DNA of 64,000 nt from Cupriavidus sp. D39 (GTDB lineage: Bacteria; Pseudomonadota; Gammaproteobacteria; Burkholderiales; Burkholderiaceae): positions 248,001 to 312,000 of the forward strand of contig NZ_JAPNLE010000009.1 in NCBI RefSeq assembly GCF_026627925.1, read 5' to 3'. Under the pieces are notes generated by a model, which was not told the DNA's origin, searched no databases, and saw only the letters and a program-made list of their open reading frames with translations. Position numbers and translations under genes: made by a program. Shown here piece by piece: positions 1 through 10,392 of this stretch (position 1 is its first letter; each line of letters begins with the position of its first letter).

Positions 1-6
1 GAGAGC

Positions 7-348
7 GTGGCGCAGGCGTGCTCGTGCTGCAAGACGCTTTCGTCTGCTAGGGAAAGCCAGCCCGTCTCCTATCCGGAGGAACAACTCCGCGAAGCCGGCA
101 CGCTGCGGGCGGCTGACGATGAATCAAACGACGAACCGACGTTTGACGAATACCATCCGGACCGCACGCAGTTCTGGTCTCCGGCTGCGCCGATCGCCCC
201 GCGGTATTTTCCATATAACCGGTGCGACGTCTGGGAATGTACCGTTTGCGGCCGCCACTTCTTGCGCTACGTCGAGGGCGGCGGCTATTTCGTTGACCGA
301 CGGATTCGCCAGCTTAGGGCTTCGCTGGTGGTCGATGCCGCGCTCTGA
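7..348 (+). CDS. Small CxxC protein, possibly 5' truncated
   Basis: Unrecognised protein of about 113 residues. The C-terminal half is rich in aromatic and charged residues and contains a CTVC pair at about residue 79, followed by a histidine, like half of a zinc-binding knuckle. A CSCC cluster lies near the N-terminus. The listed start is a GTG, but the frame is open to the first base of the window, so the true start may lie outside. It ends before a roughly 280-base gap leading to the exporter operon. Function unknown; composition and sustained coding bias make it more likely real than a shadow. Confidence 0.5.
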   Translation: MAQACSCCKTLSSARESQPVSYPEEQLREAGTLRAADDESNDEPTFDEYHPDRTQFWSPAAPIAPRYFPYNRCDVWECTVCGRHFLRYVEGGGYFVDRRIRQLRASLVVDAAL

Positions 349-630
349 AGCGCCCGACGAAATCAGCAGTCCCGCCACCAGTAGCGGAAACGGCACGGCA
401 CGCGCCTTCTTCGTCTGCTCCTTTTTGCCCCGGCGCTTGCGCGGGGCGGCAAGCTGCATCCGTCACATCGATAACGAGGGTGCTTTGCAATCCTCTTGGT
501 GACGCGCAAGGCTTAAAAGCACACCGTTGCCCGCAGGGTTCCAGTTCGTCACATGTCTGCCTATTCTTAGTGGTGAGAGTGCATCGTCGTGTCCAACGCA
601 ATGCGGACCAGGCTTGCTACTCATTACCCC

Positions 631-1835
631 ATGACAGACCATTCCCCCTCAGCGCCGGACCGGGCAACGCGCCGCCGGCTTGCCATCCGCCTCTCGGCTG
701 CCGCCGCGGTGCTTGCATTCATCGTCTGCGCAGCCTGGTATGCGACCCGGGCCGAGCCGGTGGCGGTGCAGACAGCCAGGGTCGACACGGGGCGGGTCGA
801 GGCCACGGTCGCCAATACCCGGGCCGGTTCGGTGTCCGCCTGCCGGCGGGCAAAGCTGGCGCCGCCGGCGGCAGGGCGCATCGAGGTGCTGAAAATCCGC
901 AAGGGCGACCGCGTGAAGACTGGCCAGGTCCTGCTGGAACTCTGGAACGAGGACCTGCTCGCGCGCGATCGCCTTGCCCAGGAGCAGTTGCTGACGGCCA
1001 CGGCGCATGTGCGCGAAGTGTGCGAACTGGCCAAGGTGGCGGCCAGCGACGCCAGGCGCTCGCGCGGGCTGGTGGCCAGGGGTTTTATTTCCTCCCAGGC
1101 CTTGGAGCGGGCCGACGCCGACGCCAGCTCCAGGAGCGCCGCATGCGAATCCTCCAAGGCCCAGGTGAAAGAGGCCGGTGCGCGGATCGCGGGATCCCGC
1201 GCCGATATCGCGCGCACGGTCCTCAAGGCGCCTTTCGACGGCGTGGTCGCCGAAGTGAATGGCGAAATAGGCGAGTACCTGACGCCGTCGCCGCCCGGCA
1301 TCCCGACACTGCCAGCGGTGGACCTGATCGACGACTCCTGCCTCTACGTGTCGGCCCCGATCGACGAGATCGACGCGGCGCGCCTGCGGGTGGGCATGCC
1401 GGCACGGGTCACCCTGGACGCCTATCGGGGCAAGCACTTTGTGGGCAAGGTGCGGCGCGTCGCGCCCTATGTGCTGGCCCAGGAGAAGCAGGCCCGCACC
1501 GTCGAGGTCGAGGTGCAACTCGACAACCCGGACCCGGCGCACTACCTGCTGGTCGGCTACAGCGCGGACGTGGAGATCGTGACCGACGCGCACGACCCGG
1601 TCTTGCGCGTCCCCACCACGGCCCTGAGATCCGGCAATGCGGTACTGGTGCTGACCGCCGGGGGCAAGCTGGAGGCGCGCAAGCTCGATACCGGGCTATC
1701 CAACTGGGAGTTCACCGAGGTAAAGGCGGGCCTGGAGCGCGGCGCGCGGGTGGTCACCTCGCTGGACCGCAGCGGTGTCCGCGCTGGCGCCGCCGCTGTC
1801 GAAGAACAGCCGGCCCCCGCGGGAGGCACGGCGAA

Positions 1836-1839
<4 letters not shown>
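631..1839 (+). CDS. HlyD/MacA-type periplasmic adaptor of an ABC exporter
   Basis: Membrane fusion protein that should bridge an inner membrane ABC transporter to an outer membrane channel. The ATG at 631 is chosen because it gives a short charged N-terminus followed by one membrane anchor (about residues 15-38). A more upstream start in frame at 589 only adds a non-conserved leader. After the anchor come a lipoyl-like half with the G-R-I-E-V-L-K segment, an alpha-helical hairpin (residues about 110-190), the second lipoyl half (APFDGVV) and beta-barrel domains. The stop overlaps the ATPase start by ATGA, so the two are translationally coupled. Substrate cannot be told from sequence; the family includes macrolide, lipoprotein and peptide exporters. 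Confidence 0.85.
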
Positions 1840-2545
<706 letters not shown>

Positions 2546-2555
2546 GTCCGCCAAC

Positions 2556-3764
2556 ATGCGCATCGCCGACGTGTTCGATTTCACCTGGCAGGTACTGCGC
2601 GGCAACCGCGCACGCAGCCTGTTGATGCTGCTGGCGATGAGCATCGGCGTGGCCGCCGTGGTGACGGTGAGCGCGCTCGGCGAGGGGGCCAGGCTGTATG
2701 TGGTCAACCAGTTCGGCGCGCTGGGCACCAACCTGGTCATCGTCTTGCCCGGGCGCAGCGAAACGGCGGGCGCGGCACCCGGGATCGTGCTGGGCGCGAC
2801 CACGCGCGACGTGACGCTGGACGATGCGCTTGCGCTCAAGCGCAGTCCTGCCGTGCTGCGCATCGCGCCGCTGATCGTCGGCGACGGTGACTTGCGCGTG
2901 GGCGCGCGCCGGCGCGAAGCGCCGGTGCTGGGTTCCACCGCGGAGTTGCTGGCGGTGCGGCATATGGCCCTGGCCCAGGGCAGCTTCCTGCCAGAAGGCG
3001 ACCCCCACCATAGCCAGCCCGTCTGCGTGATCGGCACCAGGGTGGCGGCGGAGCTGTTCGGCGCGCGCCCGGCCCTGGGTGAATGGCTGCGCATCGGCGA
3101 CCGGCGTTTCCGCGTGATCGGGCTGCTGGCCGGGCAGGGCGAGTCGCTGGGCTTCAATACCGATGAGATGGTGATCGTGCCGCTCTCCGCGGCCCAGGCC
3201 CTGTTCGATACCGACGCGCTGTTCCGCGTGCTGATCGAAGCCAGGAGCCGCGAGCAGATCCCGCACGCCAAGGCCGACGCCGAGGAGATCATCCGGCAGC
3301 GCCACGAAGGCAAGCGCGATGTCACCGTCATCACCCAGGACGCGGTGCTCGCCACCTTCGACCGCATCCTGCGGGCGCTCACCCTGGCCGTGGGCGGCAT
3401 CGCCGCCATCAGCCTGGCCGTGGCCGGCATTCTCATCATGAACGTGATGTTGATTGCCGTGACCCAGCGGCGGCAAGAGATCGGGCTGCTCAAGGCACTC
3501 GGCGCGACCGCCGGCCATATCCGGCTGCTCTTCCTCACCGAGGCGGCACTGCTGGCGCTCGGCGGTGCCGCGACGGGCCTGGCGGTGGGGCAGGCTGGCT
3601 GCAGCCTGGCTACCCGGATCTATCCGGCGATCCCGTTCACCGCGCCCTGGTGGGCCTTGCTGGCGGCACCAGCCACTGCGGTGGTAACGGCGGTGGTGTT
3701 CACGGTGGTGCCGGCACGGCGCGCGGCCAGCCTCGACCCCGTGCAGGCGTTGTCGCGGAGATGA
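2556..3764 (+). CDS. MacB/FtsX-type ABC permease 1
   Basis: Inner membrane permease of about 402 residues with the type VII ABC exporter layout: one N-terminal helix (about residues 18-40), a large periplasmic MacB-PCD domain, then three C-terminal helices including a segment reading GIAAISLAVAGILIMNVML and the conserved QEIGLLKALGA cytoplasmic loop. The start at 2556 was chosen because it begins with the family-typical amphipathic helix; the open frame extends further upstream only through the antisense of the ATPase end. It overlaps permease 2 by four bases. Two consecutive different permeases suggest a heterodimer. Confidence 0.88.
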   Translation: MRIADVFDFTWQVLRGNRARSLLMLLAMSIGVAAVVTVSALGEGARLYVVNQFGALGTNLVIVLPGRSETAGAAPGIVLGATTRDVTLDDALALKRSPAVLRIAPLIVGDGDLRVGARRREAPVLGSTAELLAVRHMALAQGSFLPEGDPHHSQPVCVIGTRVAAELFGARPALGEWLRIGDRRFRVIGLLAGQGESLGFNTDEMVIVPLSAAQALFDTDALFRVLIEARSREQIPHAKADAEEIIRQRHEGKRDVTVITQDAVLATFDRILRALTLAVGGIAAISLAVAGILIMNVMLIAVTQRRQEIGLLKALGATAGHIRLLFLTEAALLALGGAATGLAVGQAGCSLATRIYPAIPFTAPWWALLAAPATAVVTAVVFTVVPARRAASLDPVQALSRR

Positions 3765-4966
3765 CCATGCGCTACGCCGACTTCATCCGCTTTACGCTCG
3801 CCTCCCTGGCCGCCCACCGGCTGCGTACCTTCCTCACCGCGCTGGGCATTGCCGTCGGCATTGCCGCGGTCATCCTGCTGACCTCCATCGGCGAAGGGCT
3901 GCATCGCTTCGTGATCCAGGAGTTCACCCAGTTCGGCACCAACCTGATCGGCGTGACACCGGGGCGCACCCAGACCCACGGTGCCTCGCTCGGGTCGATC
4001 AACACGGTGCGCCCGCTGACCATCGACGACGCCATCGCCCTGGGCCATGCCCCCCACGTGCGCGTGACCAATCCCCTGGTGCAAGGCAATGCCGAGATCG
4101 ATTACCTCGGCAAGAGCCGCCGCGTCACCTTGTATGGCGTCGGGCACCGCTTCACCGAGGCGCTGAGCATGCGCGTGGCCACCGGCCAGTTCCTGCCCGA
4201 CGACGATCCGCGCGCCGCGCGGACCCTGGCCGTACTCGGCGCAACCGTGGCGCGCGAACTCTTCGGCAGCGACAACCCGTTGGGCGCACGCATCCGCGTC
4301 GGCGGGGAACGCTACCGCGTCATTGGCGTGATGCAAGCCAAAGGCCAGATGCTGGGCTTCGACCTGGACGATACCGTCTACATACCGGCCGGCCGGGCGC
4401 TGGACCTGTTCAACCGGGAGAGCCTGGTGGAGATCGAGGTCACTTACGACCCGACTGCGCCGCTCACCGAGGTGGAGGCAGGCATCAAGCACGTATTGAG
4501 CGCGCGCCATGGCTTTGAGGACTTCACCGTCACGGCGCAGCAAAAGATGCTCGAAGTGTTCGGCGCAGTGCTCGATGCCATCACCTTCGCGGTAGCGGCG
4601 ATCGGTGCCATTTCGCTGGTGGTCGGCGGCGTGGGGATTCTCACCATGATGACCATCGCGGTGTCCGAACGCACTTCGGAGATCGGCCTGCTGCGCGCCG
4701 TCGGCGCAACCCGGCGCCGCGTCATGCTGCTCTTTCTCGGCGAGGCGGCAGTGCTCGCGGCCGTCGGCGGCATGGCGGGTTTGCTGCTGGGGTGGAGCCT
4801 CTCCCTGTTGATCGAAGCCGCGTTGCCGGCTCTGCCGGTCCACACCCCGTGGTCGTATGCCGTGTTCGCCGAACTGGTGGCGGTGGTGGTCGGCCTGGCT
4901 GCCGGCGTCCTCCCGGCGCGCAAGGCTGCGCGGCTGGATCCGCAGGAGGCGCTACGTTCCGAGTAG
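3761..4966 (+). CDS. MacB/FtsX-type ABC permease 2
   Basis: Paralogue of the preceding gene: N-terminal helix (TALGIAVGIAAVILL), MacB-PCD periplasmic domain, and C-terminal helices around the SEIGLLRAVGATRRRV loop. About 401 residues. The start ATG overlaps the previous TGA; a second ATG six bases on is an alternative. The two permeases share the same residue pattern around FGTNL and the periplasmic core but are clearly divergent, so they probably form a heteromeric pair with the one ATPase. No outer membrane factor gene follows, so the exporter may use a TolC protein encoded elsewhere. Confidence 0.88.
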   Translation: MTMRYADFIRFTLASLAAHRLRTFLTALGIAVGIAAVILLTSIGEGLHRFVIQEFTQFGTNLIGVTPGRTQTHGASLGSINTVRPLTIDDAIALGHAPHVRVTNPLVQGNAEIDYLGKSRRVTLYGVGHRFTEALSMRVATGQFLPDDDPRAARTLAVLGATVARELFGSDNPLGARIRVGGERYRVIGVMQAKGQMLGFDLDDTVYIPAGRALDLFNRESLVEIEVTYDPTAPLTEVEAGIKHVLSARHGFEDFTVTAQQKMLEVFGAVLDAITFAVAAIGAISLVVGGVGILTMMTIAVSERTSEIGLLRAVGATRRRVMLLFLGEAAVLAAVGGMAGLLLGWSLSLLIEAALPALPVHTPWSYAVFAELVAVVVGLAAGVLPARKAARLDPQEALRSE

Positions 4967-5334
4967 GGCACGGCCACGCTCGCCATGCCCTCGATCAGCC
5001 CTGTGCGGCGGGATGCATCGACCAAGTTCATCCAGTTTGGATGACCGAGCGGCACGCCTAAAGTTCGGACTCCCGCTGCCGTTATCAAGCCAATGACGCT
5101 GTTGAGCTTCGGAGAAGGTCCGCGAGCAACGGGGCGGCAGGTCTAGGATCGTCTTTGGAGCATGTGCGGATTTAATAACATCTTCGATCCTTTTCCGCAC
5201 GGCGTCCTATGTTAGGCACATCCATGCACTGAGCGATTGATGTCGCTAGCGTGGGACTTCGGCGCAAACAACCCGGTGATGGTGGTCCCGACCGCGATTC
5301 GGGATGAACCCGGGATCTGAAAGAAGAGCATCTC
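4967..5334. other. Intergenic region, no gene seen
   Basis: About 370 bases between the exporter and the cyclase gene. Short open frames here have no coding-like composition. A purine-rich AAGAAGAGC stretch at 5321-5329 serves as ribosome binding site for the next gene. I see no terminator with a clear U-tract and no convincing promoter hexamers. Confidence 0.5.
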
Positions 5335-7326
5335 GTGCGCTGGACCTTGAAAAACCGCGCGGCATTGGCGACGGCACTGGTGGTGTCGCTGTTCAGCGTT
5401 GCACTGGCCGCGATCGCACAGTATTACGCCTATACCAGCCTGAAAGAGCTGCTGCAAGCGCAGCAGTACACCCAGGTCAAGCTGGTCGCTGAGCAACTCA
5501 ATGAGAAGTTCGAAGGACGTGCCGTCCTGCTGCGCACCCTCGCGCGACAACTGGCGCCAATGCTGGAGCGTTCGCCGGACGAATTGAAGGCGTTTGCCAG
5601 CCAGGCCGCCTCCATACCCGAGGCATTCAACTCGGTATCGCTGATCTGGCCGGATGGCCGCCTCGCCTTCAACACGGCCATGCCAACCGGCCAGCAGTTT
5701 CAGTTGGCGGACCGGGACTACGTGCAAGGCATAGTGCAAGGTGCATCCACATTCTTCTCCGAGCCATTGATTGGCCGCAACAATGGCGCACCGGGCTTCG
5801 TGATTGCCGTCGCACTTCGCTCGCCAGACGGTCGGTTGCGAGCCATCGTGATCGGCAGCCTGAACTTGCTTCGCGACAACTTCTTGCTGGACGTCGTGCG
5901 CAATCGCGTGGGTGCCACCGGCATGTTCTGCCTGGTGTCGTCCGGACAGAATCCCCGCTACGTGATGCATGCCGACCGGGCGCAGTTGATGAAAATTGCT
6001 AGCGCCGTGGGCGAGTCCTGCGGCACGGAAAAAGCTTATTCCCCCTTCGAGATTCTCCAGCCGACCCAGCCAATCGTTGCAAGGTACCTGCTCAAATCCA
6101 ACGGCTGGGAACTCGTGGCCACGCTTCCCGCCAAAGAAGCGTACTCGCCGCTGACCGAAGTCCGTCGCAAGGTTGTGCTAGCGGCAGGTATCGGCCTGCT
6201 CGTTGCAGTTGGCCTGATGTGGATCGTGGTCCGGCACCTGCTGGTGCCGCTGGAGCGGCTGCATCGTGCGATCCAGCGGAACCCTGCCAACCTCAATGAG
6301 CTTTTACCCAAAGCCGAAACACCGCGCGATGAGGTAAGCGAGCTGACAATCACTTTCTCGCGGGTTATCAGGCAATTGGTGGAGCGCGAATCGGCGCTGC
6401 AAAAGGCAAAGGAGGAGGCGCACGCATCAGAGAGGCGCATCCAAACCATCGCCAACCAGGTGCCGGACCTCATCTCCTACGTCGATGCGCAGGGACGCTA
6501 TGTCTTCGTGAACACAGCTTACGAGCGCCGATTCGGGCTGCCGGCTGCCAGCATTGTCGGGCTTTCCATGCAAGAACTGTGGGGTGCGCCCGCCTATGCC
6601 GAGATGAAACCCTACCTGGACCGCGCTTATGCTGGGGAGAGCCTGACCTTTGATCGGGTTCCCCGTGACACTCGCGAATATCAATGCCTTGAGATCACCT
6701 GTCAGCCGGCTCTGGTTGAAGGTTGTGACATCGTGCAAGGCCTGCACGTCTTCGTGAGAGATGTGACAGTGGAGCGCGCGCAGGTCAACCGGCTGGAACA
6801 ACTGACCCTTGCGGATCATCTGACCGGACTTCTCAATCGGAAAGGCTTTGATCGCTACCTGTCCGCGGCCATCAAGCGTGCCGACCAAAACCAGAGCTCG
6901 ATGGCGCTCCTTTTGGTGGACCTGGACGGATTCAAATGCGTGAACGACAGCTACGGGCACGCGGTCGGGGACAAGCTGCTCGTTACTTTCGCCGAGCGGC
7001 TCGCCTTGATTGTCCCGCAAGCGGGCGCCACCGCACGCATCGGCGGCGACGAATTTGCCGTCGTTCTGGACAATGTCAAATCCTCGGATGAAGCGGAGCG
7101 GGTTGCACAAGCCATCATGGAATTTTCAGCCCACCCTTACATTTATCCGGGGTATCAGGTGACGGCTCGCGCAAGCGTTGGCATAGCGCTGCGCCGCCGC
7201 GACAGTGGTCGGGTTGCGGCCGGTCAGACTGCCGCAGAACTGTTCTCTCGCGCCGACGCTGCGCTATATGGGGCAAAGCACGATGGGAAAGGTAGATTCT
7301 TGGTATGCGAGGCTGAAGCGGATTGA
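5335..7326 (+). CDS. Membrane diguanylate cyclase with PDC sensor, HAMP, PAS and GGDEF
   Basis: Predicted to make cyclic di-GMP in response to an extracytoplasmic signal. The GTG at 5335 is used because it follows a purine-rich ribosome site and begins the first membrane helix (about residues 8-30). A double-PDC/CACHE-type periplasmic domain fills residues about 35-275, then a second helix (about 280-300), a HAMP-like linker, a PAS domain (about 365-480) and a GGDEF domain with the intact ARIGGDEF motif near residue 567. No RxxD inhibitory site is visible at the usual place before GGDEF, so product feedback may be absent. Monocistronic, bordered by the mobile island downstream. Confidence 0.88.
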   Translation: MRWTLKNRAALATALVVSLFSVALAAIAQYYAYTSLKELLQAQQYTQVKLVAEQLNEKFEGRAVLLRTLARQLAPMLERSPDELKAFASQAASIPEAFNSVSLIWPDGRLAFNTAMPTGQQFQLADRDYVQGIVQGASTFFSEPLIGRNNGAPGFVIAVALRSPDGRLRAIVIGSLNLLRDNFLLDVVRNRVGATGMFCLVSSGQNPRYVMHADRAQLMKIASAVGESCGTEKAYSPFEILQPTQPIVARYLLKSNGWELVATLPAKEAYSPLTEVRRKVVLAAGIGLLVAVGLMWIVVRHLLVPLERLHRAIQRNPANLNELLPKAETPRDEVSELTITFSRVIRQLVERESALQKAKEEAHASERRIQTIANQVPDLISYVDAQGRYVFVNTAYERRFGLPAASIVGLSMQELWGAPAYAEMKPYLDRAYAGESLTFDRVPRDTREYQCLEITCQPALVEGCDIVQGLHVFVRDVTVERAQVNRLEQLTLADHLTGLLNRKGFDRYLSAAIKRADQNQSSMALLLVDLDGFKCVNDSYGHAVGDKLLVTFAERLALIVPQAGATARIGGDEFAVVLDNVKSSDEAERVAQAIMEFSAHPYIYPGYQVTARASVGIALRRRDSGRVAAGQTAAELFSRADAALYGAKHDGKGRFLVCEAEAD

Positions 7327-7662
7327 GACTGTCTCAATGCCGCGGTCCCAAGAGGTGCACAGGCATTTCTCACAATTGTTCACCATTCCTGCTTTCATCC
7401 CATGCCAGAATCCACCGGGCAAATCGCGACTCGCTACCTTGAATAGGCGGCAGCAGGGCCTTCAAAGCTGCTCGCATTAACGGTTGCTACGCCTACCTTG
7501 CATTGCTGTTCCATAAAATCTGCTCAAAGTTGAGCATTGGATTTATCCGCACTTCGTTGACGCGGCTTGCGCCGCCCAACTGAAGCCCCTTGACGCTCAG
7601 TTGCGCCGGAGGAGCGCGCGAGCAGAATCTGCTTCACCTGGAGGTGAGGCATATACCGGGTA
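7327..7662. other. Junction between cyclase gene and mobile island, no gene
   Basis: About 335 bases holding no convincing gene. It includes a GC-rich inverted repeat near 7561-7577 (GCGGCTTGCGCCGC core). On the minus strand a roughly 42-codon open frame (about 7515-7643) starts right after the intron 3' end; I do not recognise it. This is probably the 3' exon DNA into which the group II intron inserted. Confidence 0.4.
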
Positions 7663-7702
7663 GTCGAGTAGCGCAAGGGAATCGCACCCTCACGCCCTCA
7701 CA

Positions 7703-7736
7703 GATCCGGACATGAACCTCTCGATTCATCCGGCTC
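7703..7736 (-). ncRNA. Group II intron domain V
   Basis: On the minus strand this 34-base segment starts GAGCCGGATGAA and ends TCCGGATC, folding into the domain V hairpin with the two-base bulge and a GAGA tetraloop. It lies directly after the reverse transcriptase stop codon, the standard position, and is followed by a domain VI-like stem from 7702 down to about 7663. The length of 34 bases and the GAGCCG opening match the family closely. Confidence 0.85.
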
Positions 7737-8405
7737 CTATCGTCCAACCGTGGTCTCCATGGCCCAGTGCGCAAATAAGCCTGGCTGCCGAGACTTGACG
7801 TCTTTCAGCCATGCCGCTGCACGCACCTTCCGACCGCTGAGGTGTTTGTATTTCCTTTGGGCCCAGCGGACCAGCGCGGCATCGACCGCAAGCAGCACCT
7901 GTCCCAGCGCAGACCGATAAAATCGACCGTAGTACTGAATCCAACCCAGTAAAGTCGGACGGGTTCGGTCCGCCAACTCAGTCAGACTCAGGTCATAGCG
8001 GTGCAACACACTGCGGCGACGCAGCTCCTGCCGCATCGCCTTCGCAGCCTTGTTGCTGACCGCAGGCAAGAAGCCGACCGACAACTTGCCCACCCGATTC
8101 CTGACACTTCGCGGTCTGAACGTATAGCCCAGAAAGTCGAACTGACATAGCGGATAGCTTGCCTGCCGGTTGGCCTGCTTGCAGTACACGATTTTGGTCT
8201 TTTCCGGATGCAGATCCAGCTTGCATTCGGCCAGCCGCATCTCCAGCCCCTGCTTGAGCCCTCGCGCCTGCGCTTCGCTCTTGCAATGACAGATGGCGTC
8301 ATCAGCATAGCGCTCGAATGGCACGTCCGGGTGATGCTTGCGCATCCACCGGTCGAACGCATAGTGGAGAAACAGGTTAGCCAGCACCGGACTGACAACG
8401 CCACC
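7737..8405 (-). pseudogene. Group II intron reverse transcriptase, C-terminal half
   Basis: Encodes the second part of the intron reverse transcriptase/maturase. It begins inside the conserved GGVVSP motif, continues LANLFLHYAFD, contains the catalytic YADD box with both metal-binding aspartates, then the thumb and the maturase X domain with a GWIQYYGRF segment. The HNH endonuclease domain is absent, as in many bacterial classes. Upstream of the GG codons the frame runs into unrelated codons from the inserted element, so this half has no start of its own. The motif residues GGVVSPV also appear, diverged, as GGVITPL at the end of the other half. Confidence 0.85.
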
Positions 8406-10392
8406 AACAATAGAGCAAACTGCCGGATAAAATTGGGCCTGCGCATTTCGAGGGAGTGTCTGGCGCCCTGGTCCAGAAGCTGTGCTGACGTCAATGTGGA
8501 TCTTGTCCTTGAGACGGTCGCTCCCGCTGACAGGCAGGTGCAGCGATGACCCGAAGACGTAAAAAGTGGAGCGTGCGTCTGGCTTTCGAGCCGAACCGCT
8601 ATGCCCAAGAGCAGTTGCAAAAGGCTTACGAGCAGATTAGTCCGATCGAAGCACGCGCGACGGCACAGCCGTCCGCTACGTGGTCTGCAGAGTCCAAGCA
8701 AGCGACCATCAAGCGAGGTAGACGATGAGCAAAGCTGCGATGGTTGCACTCTACGCGCGGGTATCCTCCGAACAGCAAAACAAACGCGGCACCATTGAAA
8801 GCCAGATCGCTGCACTGAAGGAGCGTATTTCAGCTGACGGCGCGCAGATCGTCGACGACATGTGTTTCGTTGACGCTGGCGTGAGCGGTGCGACGCTGAT
8901 CAGGCCTCAATTGGAGCGCCTCAGGGACTGTGCCGCGCTCGGTACGATCGATCAGCTGTACATCCTGTCACCGGACCGGCTGGCGCGCAAATATGCGCAC
9001 CAGGCGCTGCTGATGGAAGAGTTCTCCGCCTGCGGTGTCCAGGTGGTCTTCCTCAATCACGCGATCGGTACGACGCCGGAAGAGTCGCTGCTATTGCAGA
9101 TGCAGGGCATGATCGCAGAATACGAACGGGCGAAGATCGCCGAGCGTCACCGTCGTGGCAAGCTTCACGGCGCAAAACGCGGCAGTGTCAATGTCCTGTC
9201 CGGGGCGCCCTACGGCTACCGCTACATTCGCCGGCAACTCGACGGAACGCCGGCCCGGTACGTTATCGAACTGCCCCAGGCTGCAACGGTCCGGGCGATC
9301 TTCCAGTGGGTGGGGATGGACCGCCTGAGCATAGGGGATGTGGTACGCCGCCTTGCCGAGTCGGGTACCGTGACAGCGTCGGGCAAGCCATACTGGGACC
9401 GTAGTGTGGTGTGGGGCATATTGCGCAATCCTGCGTACATGGGGCGAGCTGCGTTCGGCAAGACGCAGTCGCGCGATCACCTGCAGGTACGCGTGCGCGC
9501 CCAGCGCCACAGTGCTGACGTGCCCAGAAAGCCGTACTCGACAACACGAACCGAACCGCAGGACTGGATCGAGATTCCGGTGCCGGCCATCGTGAGCGAG
9601 GGGCTGTTCCAGGCGGCTCAGGAACAGCTTGCCGAGAACCGCAAGCTGGCGCGCCAGAGGCGCGAGAGTGCACCGCTACGCCTGCTGCAAGGGTTGACGG
9701 TATGCGGCGAGTGCCATTACGCCTATTACGCCAAGAAGGTGAGCAAGGTTGCAGCTAAGGGGCATCAGCGGGACTACGCCTATTACCGCTGTGTTGGGAC
9801 TGATGCCTACCGTTTCGGTGGCCACCGCATCTGTGACAATCTGCAGGTACGAACAGACAGGCTCGATGAGCTGGTATGGCAGCAGGTTGTGGAATTGCTC
9901 AGTCATCCAGAACGCTTGAAGAGCGAATATGAGCGTCGACTGGATATGATGGAGCGCAACGAGAAGAGTGCCTTCGACACAAGCAACCTTGAAAAGCAGC
10001 GGCTGCAGCTGGAGAAGGGAAAGTCCCGGCTGATCGATAGCTATGCGGACGGCATCCTCGATAAGTCCGACTTCGAACCGAAGATGCAGCAGTTGAGGAA
10101 TCGGCTTGAGCAGATTGACCAGCAGATCCTTGAATCCAGGCAGCAAGGCGCGGTGCAAAGCGAGCTGTTTCTGGTCATCAATCGGATCGAGGAATTTGCA
10201 GGCGCCGTCACCGAAAAACTGGACACGATTGATCTTGAGACAAAGCGCAGGATCGTATTGGGTCTGGTCAAGCGCGTCGAAATCCACAAGGATGAAATCG
10301 TCGTTGTGTTCAGGGTTGACCCACAGCCTGGGGCTTTTGACAGCGAAAACTCGAATGATTCAGACGACGGAGTGAAAAGTATGCAACGTTGT
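8406..10392 (+). mobile_element. Serine-recombinase mobile element inserted in a reverse transcriptase gene
   Basis: About 1.99 kb of DNA that separates the two halves of the intron reverse transcriptase. It holds a small gene and a large serine recombinase, oriented opposite to the reverse transcriptase. The borders are inferred from where reverse transcriptase homology stops on each side (8405 and 10393). The flanks carry a diverged 21-base direct repeat coding for the same seven-residue motif (about 12 of 21 bases equal), as expected for attL and attR of a serine integrase rather than a copied target-site duplication. No terminal inverted repeats seen. Confidence 0.65.
8546..8728 (+). CDS. 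Small basic protein coupled to the serine recombinase
   Basis: Sixty residues, very basic at both ends (begins MTRRRKKWS, ends KRGRR), with no cysteines. An AGGTG ribosome site precedes the ATG. Its stop overlaps the recombinase start by ATGA, so the pair is translationally coupled and the small protein is likely an accessory of the recombinase, for example a directionality or DNA-binding factor. That role is inference; I do not recognise the family. Confidence 0.6.
   Translation: MTRRRKKWSVRLAFEPNRYAQEQLQKAYEQISPIEARATAQPSATWSAESKQATIKRGRR

Noticed and set aside
480..1835. Long plus-strand frame that continues into the ABC ATPase
   Set aside because: It overlaps the HlyD-type adaptor in another frame and has no similarity before the ATPase start at 1836; it is a high-GC shadow.
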